A stretch of DNA of 64,000 nt, from NCBI RefSeq assembly GCF_003258295.1, contig NZ_QKYN01000014.1, forward strand, positions 1 through 64,000, in the 5' to 3' direction. The notes under the pieces were generated by a model, which was given only the letters and a program-made list of their open reading frames with translations, was not told the DNA's origin and made no database searches. Every line of letters starts with the position of its first letter. The first letter of the stretch is position 1. The DNA comes from Streptacidiphilus pinicola (GTDB taxonomy: Bacteria > Actinomycetota > Actinomycetes > Streptomycetales > Streptomycetaceae). This document shows, piece after piece, positions 32,198 through 40,144 of this stretch. The position numbers and the translations under genes are program-made.

Positions 32198-34552
32198 ATG
32201 AGACGACTCGCCCCGCCGTCGCCCGCCCCCGCACGACGCGCAGCCAGGCCGCGCCCCGTGACCGTCGCCGCTGCCGCGCTGACCGCGCTGGCCGCCGTGC
32301 TCGGGCCGGCGCTCACCGGTTCGGCCCAGACCGCGCAGGCCGCCACCCAGAGCGGGAACCTGCTGCTCAACGGTGGCGCCGAGACCTCGCAGTGCAGTCC
32401 CGGCGGCTGGGAGGAGACCACCGTCCCGGGGTGGGACATCACCTCCGGCGACCCGGTGATCAACTGCTACGGCGTGCCGACCGGCGCCTCCACCAGCACG
32501 CCCGGCTCGCCGACCAAGGGCACCGCCTACTTCCAGGGCGGCTCCCGCGGCTCCTCCGAGATGACGCAGGTCACCGACGTCTCCTCGGCCGCCAGCGCGA
32601 TCGACGCGGGCGGCGTGCACGCCACCGTCTCCGGCTGGCTCGGCGGCGTCGGCTCCTACAACGACGCGGCCGCCGTCACCATCACCTACCGCAACGCCTC
32701 CGGCGCCTCGCTCGGCACGTCCACGATCGGCCCGGTGCTGGCCACCGACCGCAACAACACCACCGAGTTCGTCCAGCGCAGCACCACCGGCGCGGTGCCG
32801 ACGGGCACCCGCTCCATCCTCACCACGGTCGACTTCACCATGACCGGCACCCAGAACGACGGCATGGCCGACGACCTGTCGCTGACCCTGGACACCCCGA
32901 TCACCGCACCGACACTGACCGTCCCGGCGTCCAGCGTGCCCGGGTACGACCACGTGTTCTTCGTGATGATGGAGAACAACAACTACTCCGCCTCCTCCAA
33001 CACCAAGGACGGCGGCGCCGGCGTCATCGGCAACTCCAGCGCGCCCTACATCAACAACACCCTGGTGCCGATGGGTTCGCTGCTGACGAACTACCACGCC
33101 AACACGCACAACTCGGACCCGAACTACGAGGCGATCGCCTTCGGCAACTCCTACGGCCGCAGCGCCAACGCGGTCGGCGGCAACAACTCCAACTGCATCA
33201 CCAGCACCGCCTGCACGGCGACCAACAACGGCCTGGGCGACAACCTGGACGCGGCCGGCAAGAGCTGGAAGGAGTACATCCAGTCGCAGACAGGCAACTG
33301 CGAGACCACCAGCAGCGGCAACTACGAGAACGACGACGCGCCGTTCTACTACGCCGCGAAGATGAAGAACGACAACGCCTACTGCCAGGCCCACTGGCAG
33401 CCGCTGCCGCAGCTGCTGAACACCGACCTGGCCTCCGCGGCTACCACGCCCGCGTTCGTCTGGGCCGACGCCGACTCCTGCAACGACATGGAGGGCTGCG
33501 GCATCGCGGCCGGGGACACCTGGCTGTCGCAGACGCTGCCCACCCTCTTCAACTCCCCGGCGTGGAAGCAGCAGAAGTCGCTGCTGATCGTCTCCTGGGA
33601 CGAGGACGGCGCCAACTCGCCCGGCGGCTTCGGCCCCGGCCAGACCAACCAGGTCGCGACCATCGTCGTCGGCTCCCAGGGCACGGTGAAGGCCGGCTAC
33701 CAGGACGCCAACCGGTACGACCACTACAGCACCGCCCGCGTCATCGACAGCGCCCTCGGCCTGCCGGCCATGACCAACAACGACAAGTGGGCCTCGCCGT
33801 ACAACGAGGTCTTCACAGCCGGTCAGAGCACCGGCAACACGGTGACGGTGACCAACCCGGGAACGCAGACCTCGACCGCCGGTACCGCCGCCTCGTTGCA
33901 GTTGCAGGGCAGTGACTCGGCCTCGGGTCAGACGTTGAGCTGGAGCGCGACCGGCCTGCCGGCCGGGCTGTCGCTCAACTCCTCGACCGGGGCGGTCTCC
34001 GGGACGCCGACCACGGCCGGTACCTCGCAGGTCACGGTGACCGCCACGGACGGCACCGGAGCGTCCGGCAGCGCCAGCTTCAGCTGGACGGTCAACCCGC
34101 AGGCGGGCGGTGGCGGCGGTGTCACCAACGGCGGCTTCGAGTCCGGTGACTTCACCGGCTGGACCACCACCGGCACCACCAGCGTGGTCAACTCCGGTGC
34201 GCACTCCGGCAGCTACGCCGCGCAGCTGGGCGCGCAGACCGCGACCACCGGCGACTCGACGGCCGCGCAGACCTTCACCGCACCGAGCGGCACCTCGCAG
34301 CTGTCCTTCTGGTACGACAACGTCTGCCCCGACACGGTGCAGTACGACTGGGCGACCGCAACGCTGAAGGACAACACCGCCGGTACCACGCAGACCGTCC
34401 TGGCGAACACCTGTGTGTCCAACTCCGGGTGGACGCAGCTGACCAACGCCGTCACGGCCGGGCACAGCTACACGCTGACGCTCGTCAGCCACGACGACAA
34501 CTACCCCGGCGACCCGACGTACACCCTCTACGACGACGTGACCGTCTCCTAA
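32198..34552 (+). CDS. Secreted phosphoesterase (AcpA/phospholipase C superfamily) with putative-Ig and jelly-roll modules
   Basis: This 784-aa protein starts at ATG 32198 behind AGAAGGAC. A signal peptide (to about residue 50, AQAA) is followed by a first beta-sandwich (about 52-230: LLLNGGAETSQCSPGGW). The phosphoesterase core (about 245-545) has YDHVFFVMMENNNYSA, NTHNSDPNYEAIAFG and LLIVSWDEDGAN, the metal-binding motifs of the alkaline-phosphatase-like family. A putative-Ig repeat (about 550-640: LSWSATGLPAGLSLNSSTG) and a C-terminal jelly roll (NGGFESGDFTGWTTTG) follow. It probably releases phosphate from esters outside the cell. The end modules may bind polysaccharide or wall. Confidence 0.83.
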   Translation: MRRLAPPSPAPARRAARPRPVTVAAAALTALAAVLGPALTGSAQTAQAATQSGNLLLNGGAETSQCSPGGWEETTVPGWDITSGDPVINCYGVPTGASTSTPGSPTKGTAYFQGGSRGSSEMTQVTDVSSAASAIDAGGVHATVSGWLGGVGSYNDAAAVTITYRNASGASLGTSTIGPVLATDRNNTTEFVQRSTTGAVPTGTRSILTTVDFTMTGTQNDGMADDLSLTLDTPITAPTLTVPASSVPGYDHVFFVMMENNNYSASSNTKDGGAGVIGNSSAPYINNTLVPMGSLLTNYHANTHNSDPNYEAIAFGNSYGRSANAVGGNNSNCITSTACTATNNGLGDNLDAAGKSWKEYIQSQTGNCETTSSGNYENDDAPFYYAAKMKNDNAYCQAHWQPLPQLLNTDLASAATTPAFVWADADSCNDMEGCGIAAGDTWLSQTLPTLFNSPAWKQQKSLLIVSWDEDGANSPGGFGPGQTNQVATIVVGSQGTVKAGYQDANRYDHYSTARVIDSALGLPAMTNNDKWASPYNEVFTAGQSTGNTVTVTNPGTQTSTAGTAASLQLQGSDSASGQTLSWSATGLPAGLSLNSSTGAVSGTPTTAGTSQVTVTATDGTGASGSASFSWTVNPQAGGGGGVTNGGFESGDFTGWTTTGTTSVVNSGAHSGSYAAQLGAQTATTGDSTAAQTFTAPSGTSQLSFWYDNVCPDTVQYDWATATLKDNTAGTTQTVLANTCVSNSGWTQLTNAVTAGHSYTLTLVSHDDNYPGDPTYTLYDDVTVS

Positions 34553-34580
34553 CGGCGCTGACGTAGCGTCACCACGCCAT

Positions 34581-34609
34581 GGGCGGTGGCCTCCTGGAGG
34601 CCACCGCCC
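34581..34609. terminator. Terminator after the phosphoesterase
   Basis: GGGCGGTGGCCTC, a CTG loop and GAGGCCACCGCCC form a perfect 13-bp stem 28 bp after the stop. The next gene converges, so it may act on both strands. Confidence 0.88.
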
Positions 34610-34614
34610 GTCGG

Positions 34615-35337
34615 CTACGAACCGGCGGCCCAGCCCGGCGCCGCGGGCAGCACCTTCTCGGCGATCCGCAGCAGCGCCGCCGTGTCCGGCGTCCCGCCGT
34701 CCTGACGCCAGACGGCGAGCTCGAACGAACTGCCGTCCCGCTTGCCCGTCTTCGCGACGACCAGGTGGCGGGCGATCCCGCCGGGCCCGGAACCGCCGCC
34801 GGACTGGCCGCCGGTGAAACTGATCTCGATGGTGTGGTCGGAGTAGCTCGCCGCCGGATGTCCCAGCACGGTGGTCGGCTCGGCGGAGAGCGTGAGGCCG
34901 ACGAGGTCAGTGACAGAGATGCCCTGATGGTCGATCAGCTGCACGTTGTAGGACCCGAGCTGGACCTCGGCCGCCGCCTCGGTCTGCTTCGTGCCGTCGG
35001 CTCCGGTGAAGGTGCTGCCGGCCGAGTGGGCGAGTGAGACGTGCTCGCCGGGCACCCCGAGCAGCGTCGGCAGATCCGCGCGGTTCAGCGCCGCGCACAA
35101 CGCGGGGTACTCCGCCCCGTCCTCCGCCTTCGGCGGTTCGCACACGGCCGGCTTGCCCGCCTCCGCCGATCCGTCCGGCGTCTTGCGGAAGGTCCCCAGC
35201 CCCCACATCGCCCCGATCGCGATCGCGACCAGACCGATCGCGGCCGCGATCTGGAGTCCGACGTTTATCCTCCCCAGTTCGGGTACACGCGTCTCCGGCT
35301 CGCTGGTTTCCGGCCCGCCCGTTTCGCCGCCGCCCAT
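34615..35337 (-). CDS. Membrane-anchored hypothetical protein (DUF6215-like)
   Basis: This 240-aa protein has an acidic Thr/Pro/Glu N-terminus and one membrane helix (LQIAAAIGLVAIAIGAMWGLG, about 28-48). An outer domain follows with VCEPP, YPALCAALNRADLPTLLGVPGE and IARHLVVAKTGKRDGSSFELAVW. The C...LCAALNRxDLPTLLG stretch recalls the streptomycete DUF6215 group; I hold this loosely. Two Cys could form a disulfide outside. ATG 35337 follows a G-rich site; GTG 35355 is the alternative. It is divergent from the HTH-MurA gene. Confidence 0.6.
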   Translation of the reverse strand: MGGGETGGPETSEPETRVPELGRINVGLQIAAAIGLVAIAIGAMWGLGTFRKTPDGSAEAGKPAVCEPPKAEDGAEYPALCAALNRADLPTLLGVPGEHVSLAHSAGSTFTGADGTKQTEAAAEVQLGSYNVQLIDHQGISVTDLVGLTLSAEPTTVLGHPAASYSDHTIEISFTGGQSGGGSGPGGIARHLVVAKTGKRDGSSFELAVWRQDGGTPDTAALLRIAEKVLPAAPGWAAGS

Positions 35338-35453
35338 GCCCCATCCCCCGTTCACATTTTCTGCACATCATGCAAGCCGGGTGATCTTAGACCAGGTCAG
35401 CTTCCGTCCGCTCGGGGGTTGTCGCTCTGATGGAGGAAGCCGCCGTGCTCGAC

Positions 35454-35469
35454 ATCTCAGATCTGAGAT
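35454..35469. promoter_or_regulatory. 16-bp palindrome at the HTH-MurA promoter
   Basis: ATCTCAGATCTGAGAT is a perfect palindrome. Its last base overlaps the first T of TAGTGT (35469-35474), a -10-like box 7 nt before GTG 35482. A protein bound here would block the promoter. The HTH domain of the MurA-like gene itself is the obvious candidate. Confidence 0.6.
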
Positions 35470-35481
35470 AGTGTGACGCGC

Positions 35482-37014
35482 GTGACTGAAGATTACCTCG
35501 TGCGCATCGGCAAGCTCATCCGCACCGCTCGGCAGCACAAGGGCCTGACCCAGGCCGAACTGGCGGAGGCGCTGACCACCAGTCAGAGCGCCGTGAACCG
35601 GATGGAGCGAGGTCAGCAGAATCTCAGCCTTGAGATGATTGCCCGAATCGGCGAGGCCCTCGACAGCGAGCTCGTCTCCCTCGGCTACGCCGGTCCGATG
35701 CACCTGCGCGTCAGCGGCGGACGACGGCTCACCGGCGCCATCGAGGTCCGCAGCAGCAAGAACGCGGGCGTGGCCCTGTTGTGCGCGTCGCTGCTCACCA
35801 CCGGCCGCACGACGCTGCGCCAGGTGGCCCGCATCGAGGAGATCTACCGCATCCTCGAGGTGCTGACCAGCATCGGCGTCAAGGCCCGCTGGATCAACAA
35901 CGGCCAGGACCTCGAGCTCACCCCGCCGGCGCGGCTCGACCTCGGCGCCATGGACGCCGACGCCGCGCGGCGCACGCGCAGCGCGCTGATGCTGCTCGGC
36001 CCGCTGATGCACCTCGAGCCGCACTTCAAGCTCCCCTACGCGGGCGGCTGCGACCTCGGCACCCGCACCGTCGGCCCGCACCTGGCCGCGCTGCGCCAGT
36101 TCGGCCTGCGGGTCAACGCGACCGACGGCCACTACCACGCCGACGTCGAGCCGGGCGTCGCCCCCGCCCGCGCCATCGTGCTGACCGAGCGCGGCGACAC
36201 CGTCACCGAGAACGTGCTGCTCGCCGCCGCGCGCCACCCCGGCGTCACCGTCATCCGCAACGCCAGCCCGAACTACATGGTCCAGGACCTCTGCTTCTAC
36301 CTGGAGCGGCTCGGCGTCAAGGTCGAGGGCATCGGCACCACGACGCTGACGGTCCACGGCGTCGAGAAGATCGACTGCGACGTCGACTACGCCCCCGCGG
36401 AGGACCCGGTCGAGGCGATGAGCCTGCTGGCCGCCGCCGTCGTCACCTCCTCCGAGCTGACGATCCGGCGGGTGCCGATCGAGTTCCTGGAGATCGAGCT
36501 CTCGGTGCTCGAGGAGATGGGCCTCGACTACGACCGCAGCGAGGAGTACCTGGCCCGCAACGGCCGCACCCGCCTCACCGACCTGACGGTCCGCCCGTCC
36601 AAGCTGACCGCCCCCGCCGACAAGATCCACCCGATGCCGTTCCCCGGCATCAACATCGACAACGTGCCGTTCTTCGCCGTGATCGCCGCGGCCGCGCACG
36701 GTGACACGCTGATCCACGACTGGGTCTACGACAACCGCGCCATCTACCTCACCGAGCTCAACCGCCTCGGCGCCAACGTCAAACTCCTCGACCCCCACCG
36801 CGTCCTGGTCCAGGGCCCGACCACGCGCTGGCGCGCCGCCGAGATGATGTGCCCCCCGGCGCTGCGCCCGGCCGTGGTCGTGCTGCTGGCGATGCTCGCC
36901 GCGGAGGGCACCTCGGTGCTGCGCAACGTCTACGTCATCAACCGCGGCTACGAGGACCTCGCCGAGCGCCTCAACTCGATCGGCGCCCGGATCGAGACCT
37001 TCCGCGACATCTGA
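35482..37014 (+). CDS. MurA-like enolpyruvyl transferase with N-terminal XRE HTH
   Basis: With this start the protein has 510 aa. Residues 5-62 are an XRE/Cro helix-turn-helix (LIRTARQHKGLTQAELAEAL, SQSAVNRMERGQQNLS). Residues 73-510 are an EPSP/MurA transferase: SSKNAGVALLCASLL, LPYAGGCDLGTRTVGPHLAAL with the Cys190 equivalent to the catalytic loop Cys of E. coli MurA, and PFPGINIDNVPFFAVIAA. MurA adds enolpyruvate to UDP-GlcNAc in peptidoglycan synthesis; this fusion may act as regulator, enzyme or both. GTG 35473 is an alternative start, but 35482 fits a leaderless transcript. The palindrome at 35454 suggests autoregulation. Confidence 0.87.
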   Translation: MTEDYLVRIGKLIRTARQHKGLTQAELAEALTTSQSAVNRMERGQQNLSLEMIARIGEALDSELVSLGYAGPMHLRVSGGRRLTGAIEVRSSKNAGVALLCASLLTTGRTTLRQVARIEEIYRILEVLTSIGVKARWINNGQDLELTPPARLDLGAMDADAARRTRSALMLLGPLMHLEPHFKLPYAGGCDLGTRTVGPHLAALRQFGLRVNATDGHYHADVEPGVAPARAIVLTERGDTVTENVLLAAARHPGVTVIRNASPNYMVQDLCFYLERLGVKVEGIGTTTLTVHGVEKIDCDVDYAPAEDPVEAMSLLAAAVVTSSELTIRRVPIEFLEIELSVLEEMGLDYDRSEEYLARNGRTRLTDLTVRPSKLTAPADKIHPMPFPGINIDNVPFFAVIAAAAHGDTLIHDWVYDNRAIYLTELNRLGANVKLLDPHRVLVQGPTTRWRAAEMMCPPALRPAVVVLLAMLAAEGTSVLRNVYVINRGYEDLAERLNSIGARIETFRDI

Positions 37015-37029
37015 GCAGCCTCGGCGGGT

Positions 37030-37485
37030 TCAGGACGGTTCGGCCGCGCTCCATTCGACCGCCGGGGGCACCACCCGACCGCACACCGGGTTGCCCTTGG
37101 CGTCGGTGAGCGCGAGCCGCGCCACCAACGCGCCGCGCCGCCGCGCCTCGTCGAGCACCCCCGGCGGAACCTCGGCCAGCATCAGCTTCGCCCTGCGGAA
37201 CATCCGGGCCGTCTCCTCGTCCGGCCGCCGCCCGAGCCAGGAGAGGTAGACGAACCGCCCGCCCAAGCGGTTCTGCACGTAGGGGCCGCGCAGTTCGCCG
37301 GCGTCGGTGACGGTGCAGTCGAACGCCCAACGGGCGTCGGCGGCGTCCCCGGGCTGGGGGTCGAGCAGCTCGGCGGGCCGGTCCTTGCGCTGCACGGCCA
37401 CCTCGATCGCGCTCGCCCCGGGGAAGTCCGGTCCGGCGTGGCAGGTGCGGCCCGGCAGCGTGTTGGCCTCGATGCGCAATTGCAT
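37030..37485 (-). CDS. DUF5990-family protein
   Basis: This 151-aa protein begins MQLRIEANTLPGRTC and has VAVQRKDRPAELLDPQPGDAADARW, GPYVQNRLGGRFVYLSWLG, and MFRRAKLMLAEVP, with LALTDAKGNPVCGRVVPPAVEW at the end. That is the pattern of the DUF5990 group common in actinomycetes, as far as I can recall it. No signal or membrane helix is present. Function is unknown. It converges on HTH-MurA with a 15-bp gap. Confidence 0.7.
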   Translation of the reverse strand: MQLRIEANTLPGRTCHAGPDFPGASAIEVAVQRKDRPAELLDPQPGDAADARWAFDCTVTDAGELRGPYVQNRLGGRFVYLSWLGRRPDEETARMFRRAKLMLAEVPPGVLDEARRRGALVARLALTDAKGNPVCGRVVPPAVEWSAAEPS

Positions 37486-37539
37486 GCTGCCAGTGTGGGC
37501 GAGACGGGGGAGCGGTCGCCAGGGCTGTGGGTCCGGGCG

Positions 37540-38250
37540 TCAGTCCGCCCACAGGGGGAGGCGCAGGTCGAGGCCCTCGATGCCCGCGCCGCTGCGGGCG
37601 AGGGACTTGGCGACCGGGTCCGGGAACGGCCAGCCGCCGAGGAGTGCGCCGGTCAGCAGTGTGGTGAGGCGGTGCCAGGTCACCGCCCGCCGCACCATCG
37701 CGTGGTCGCTCCGCGGGATCACGCAGCGGGCCACCTGGGCGCCGGCCACCCGCGCCCGCGCGGCGAAGTCGAGGGACTCGGCGGCCGGGGTCACCCGGTC
37801 GTGGTCGGAGTGGACGATCAGCAGGCGGTGGTCGGCGAGCTGCGCCACCGCCTCGCCCGGTGGGCACCAGGGCGCGAGCGCGACGACCCCGGCCACGGAC
37901 GCGTGCCCGCCGATCCGCAGGGCCGCGCGCCCGCCCATGGAGTGCCCGAGCAGCACGATCGGCGTGCCGGGCCCGACCTGTGCGACCAGCTCCGTGAGCG
38001 CCTCCTCGGCGTCGACGGCCGCGTCCGCGCGCTCCCCGTTCCACCCCTGGCAGCGGTAGGCGACCTCGGCCACGCCCAGGCCGTCCCCGAGCGGCGACCG
38101 CCGCAACGCCCGCTCGAACGGCCGCAACCGCTGCAGGGGCGGGTTGACCCGCGACGGGGGATTCACTCCGTGCTCCTCCCCGCCGTGCATCACGAGCACG
38201 ACGCCTGCGGCGGGCGAGGCAGGACGGTGTCGCCAGACGAGCGAGGACAC
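37540..38250 (-). CDS. Alpha/beta hydrolase
   Basis: This 236-aa protein has VVLVMHGGEEHG with the oxyanion HG, the nucleophile Ser in LLGHSMGGRAAL (G-x-S-x-G), the acid Asp in LLIVHSDHDRVTP and the His in PRSDHAMV. No signal peptide is seen, so it probably acts in the cytosol as an esterase or dienelactone-hydrolase-like enzyme; the substrate is unknown. GTG 38250 has GGGAG upstream. It is followed by the DUF5990 gene in the same direction. Confidence 0.85.
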   Translation of the reverse strand: MSSLVWRHRPASPAAGVVLVMHGGEEHGVNPPSRVNPPLQRLRPFERALRRSPLGDGLGVAEVAYRCQGWNGERADAAVDAEEALTELVAQVGPGTPIVLLGHSMGGRAALRIGGHASVAGVVALAPWCPPGEAVAQLADHRLLIVHSDHDRVTPAAESLDFAARARVAGAQVARCVIPRSDHAMVRRAVTWHRLTTLLTGALLGGWPFPDPVAKSLARSGAGIEGLDLRLPLWAD

Positions 38251-38296
38251 GAGGCGGCTCCCTAGGTTGGGTGGGTAGAGCCTACGTGCCCCGCCG

Positions 38297-38851
38297 TCAG
38301 TCCTCGGCGAGCCGGGCCAGGACCGCCGGGCGCAGCGCTGCCACGTCGACGTCGAGGGCCATCAGGACCGCCTGGGCCGTGGTGTGTTCGGCGTCGTCGC
38401 CGCCCGCGGCGAGGAGGCCCAGCAGCATGTGCTCCGTGCCGAACCGCTCGTGTCCGAGCGCCTTTGCCTCGCGCAGCGTCTGTTCCAGCGCGAGCTTGGC
38501 GAGCGGGGTGTAGGCGGGGCGGGGGAACTGGAACGCGCCCTCGCCGAAGTTCGCGTCGGCGCGGCGCTTGATCTCGGCGACATCGATGCCGATCGACGCC
38601 AGCGCGTCGGTCGCCGGCTTGCCGCCGGTCGCGGGGACGCCCGCCTCGGTCAGCAGACGGACCGTCACCTCGCGGGCGCGGCCCAGCTCGACGCCGTGCG
38701 CGGCGAGGACGGAGCCCGCCGTGCTCTCGGGGTCGGCCGCCAGGCCGAGCAGCAGGTGTTCCGTGCCCATGAAGTCGTGGCCGAGGGCGATGGCCTCGTC
38801 CTGACCGGCGACGATGGACCGCTTGGCGCGATCGGTGAAGTATTCGAACAT
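38297..38851 (-). CDS. Stand-alone Clp N-terminal (double Clp_N) protein
   Basis: This 184-aa protein consists of two Clp_N repeats: MFEYFTDRAKRSIVAGQDEAI, then HDFMGTEHLLLGL, and later YTPLAKLALEQTLREAKALG with ERFGTEHMLLGLL. There is no AAA+ module, so it is not a ClpC unfoldase. It could act as a decoy or adaptor that binds ClpC partners or substrates. It lies 2 bp after an HTH gene, forming a two-gene unit behind tandem operator-like repeats. Confidence 0.87.
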   Translation of the reverse strand: MFEYFTDRAKRSIVAGQDEAIALGHDFMGTEHLLLGLAADPESTAGSVLAAHGVELGRAREVTVRLLTEAGVPATGGKPATDALASIGIDVAEIKRRADANFGEGAFQFPRPAYTPLAKLALEQTLREAKALGHERFGTEHMLLGLLAAGGDDAEHTTAQAVLMALDVDVAALRPAVLARLAED

Positions 38852-38853
38852 CC

Positions 38854-39132
38854 TCAGCTCTCCTTGCCCGTGGCCTTGCGCCTGCTCGCATGCTTCTCGT
38901 GGACCGACTGTCGGCTGACCTGTAGCGCCGTCGCGACGCTCTGCCAGGTCCAGCCCTGGTCGCGTGCGTTGTCGACGTGCAGGCGTTCCAACTCCTCCAG
39001 CAGCCGGCGCAGCGCGACGACAGCGCTGAGCCCGACAGCCGGGTCCCTGGCCGTGACCTGGCTCAGCAGGTCGGCGGCCGCTCCCTTGTCGGTGGACGCG
39101 TCCGAGGACGCGGATTCCTCAGGAACTCCCAT
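38854..39132 (-). CDS. HTH protein, partner of the Clp_N gene
   Basis: This 92-aa protein has a helix RRLLEELERLHVDNARDQG, then a helix-turn-helix WTWQSVATALQVSRQSVHEKHASRRK at residues about 60-85. The basic tail and small size suit a DNA-binding repressor. ATG 39132 is within 4 bp of the first of two TGTCAGG-type repeats, so it very likely represses its own operon with the Clp_N gene. The inducer is unknown; heat or protein damage is plausible given Clp_N. Confidence 0.8.
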   Translation of the reverse strand: MGVPEESASSDASTDKGAAADLLSQVTARDPAVGLSAVVALRRLLEELERLHVDNARDQGWTWQSVATALQVSRQSVHEKHASRRKATGKES

Positions 39133-39135
39133 GGC

Positions 39136-39182
39136 TGTCAGGGTAGCCTGACAAGCACGGCGCGTGTCAAGGAAACCTGACA
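39136..39182. promoter_or_regulatory. Tandem operator for the HTH/Clp_N operon
   Basis: TGTCAGGGTAGCCTGACA (39136-39153) is a perfect 7-4-7 inverted repeat. TGTCAAGGAAACCTGACA (39165-39182) is the same element with one mismatch, 29 bp away. On the minus strand TTGACA (39172-39167) and TACCCT 18 nt on (39148-39143) form a sigma70-like promoter, so both copies overlap its boxes. Confidence 0.65.
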
Positions 39183-39192
39183 CGCGCCGTGC
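39155..39192. terminator. Hairpin after the ABC permease, overlapping the operator
   Basis: GCACGGCGCGTGTCA (39155-39169) pairs perfectly over 15 bp with TGACACGCGCCGTGC (39178-39192) around an 8-nt loop. It lies 32 bp past the permease stop on the minus strand. It could terminate the exporter operon while sharing bases with the next promoter. Confidence 0.55.
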
Positions 39193-39223
39193 GGGCGAGC
39201 AGCGAGAGCGGGGGAGGGGAGAG

Positions 39224-40144
39224 CTACTTGGCCAGGCGGCCCAGCAGCAGCGAGGCGGCCGTCACGCCGAGAGTCGCGGCGACGGCGAGGACGCCGAAGT
39301 CCAGGCCCAGGTGGGCGTGGATGCCGAGCAGCAGGCCGCGCAGCGCGTCGACCTCGTAGCTGAGCGGATTGGCCTTGCTGACCGCCTGCAGCCAACCCGG
39401 CATCACGTCGACGGGGTAGAGCGCGTTGGAGCCGAAGAAGAGCGGCATGGTGATGGCCTGGCCGATGCCCATCAGCCGGTCGCGGGTCAGCACGATGCCC
39501 GCGATCGACATCGACAGGCAGGAGAAGAACGCCGAGCCCAGCACCACGACGACGGCCACGCCGAACAGGCGCAGCGGGTTCCAGGTCAGCGAGACGCCCA
39601 GCAGCGCCGCGATGACGACCACGACGAGGGCCTGGATCACCGACTTCACCCCGGCCGCGAAGGCCTTCCCGGTGACGAGGGCGGCCCGTGGCGTCGGGGT
39701 GACCAGCAGTTTGGTCAGCACGCCCGAGTCACGTTCCCAGATGATCATGATGCCGTAGAAGATGGCGATGAACATCGCGGACTGGGCGATGATGCCGGGC
39801 GCGAGGTAGTCGAGGTACGGGATCCCGCCGGTGGGGATGGCGCGTATCCGGGTGAAGGTCTCACCGAAGATCAGCAGCCAGAGGGCGGGCTGGACGGCGC
39901 GGGTGTAGAGCTCGGTGCGGTCGTGGCGCAGCTTCTGCAGCTCCACCGTGCACATCGCGCCGGCGCGGGCCAGCACGAGCCGCCAGGAGCTTCGCGGGGG
40001 CGGGGGCTTGAGCAGTAGGCGCAGCTCCACCGGGCGGGGGGCGGCCGCCAGTGTCGCGGTCCCGGTGGCGTTGCCGGGACCGGCGCCGGTGGCGGCCGCG
40101 GCCTCAGCGGAGACGGGCAGCGGTGGAACGGGTGCGGCGGACAT
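39224..40144 (-). CDS. ABC-2 permease, DrrB-like
   Basis: This 306-aa protein has a Pro/Ala-rich cytoplasmic N-terminus of about 75 residues, then six membrane segments. DrrB-type features are ELYTRAVQPALWLLIFGETFTRIRAI, YLDYLAPGIIAQSAMFIAIFYG, WERDSGVLTKLLVTPTPR (the ABC-2 cytoplasmic loop) and GSNALYPVDVMPGWLQAVSKANPLSYEVDALRG in two parts. ATG 40144 has GAGGGAGGGG upstream and lies 41 bp inside the ATPase gene, so translation is coupled. With the ATPase it forms a MarR-controlled exporter of an unknown, probably hydrophobic, compound. Confidence 0.85.
   Translation of the reverse strand: MSAAPVPPLPVSAEAAAATGAGPGNATGTATLAAAPRPVELRLLLKPPPPRSSWRLVLARAGAMCTVELQKLRHDRTELYTRAVQPALWLLIFGETFTRIRAIPTGGIPYLDYLAPGIIAQSAMFIAIFYGIMIIWERDSGVLTKLLVTPTPRAALVTGKAFAAGVKSVIQALVVVVIAALLGVSLTWNPLRLFGVAVVVVLGSAFFSCLSMSIAGIVLTRDRLMGIGQAITMPLFFGSNALYPVDVMPGWLQAVSKANPLSYEVDALRGLLLGIHAHLGLDFGVLAVAATLGVTAASLLLGRLAK

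Noticed and set aside
32162-34492. 776-codon antisense frame over the phosphoesterase
   Set aside because: The sequence is a Gly/Val/Arg repeat without domains, typical of high-GC antisense frames.
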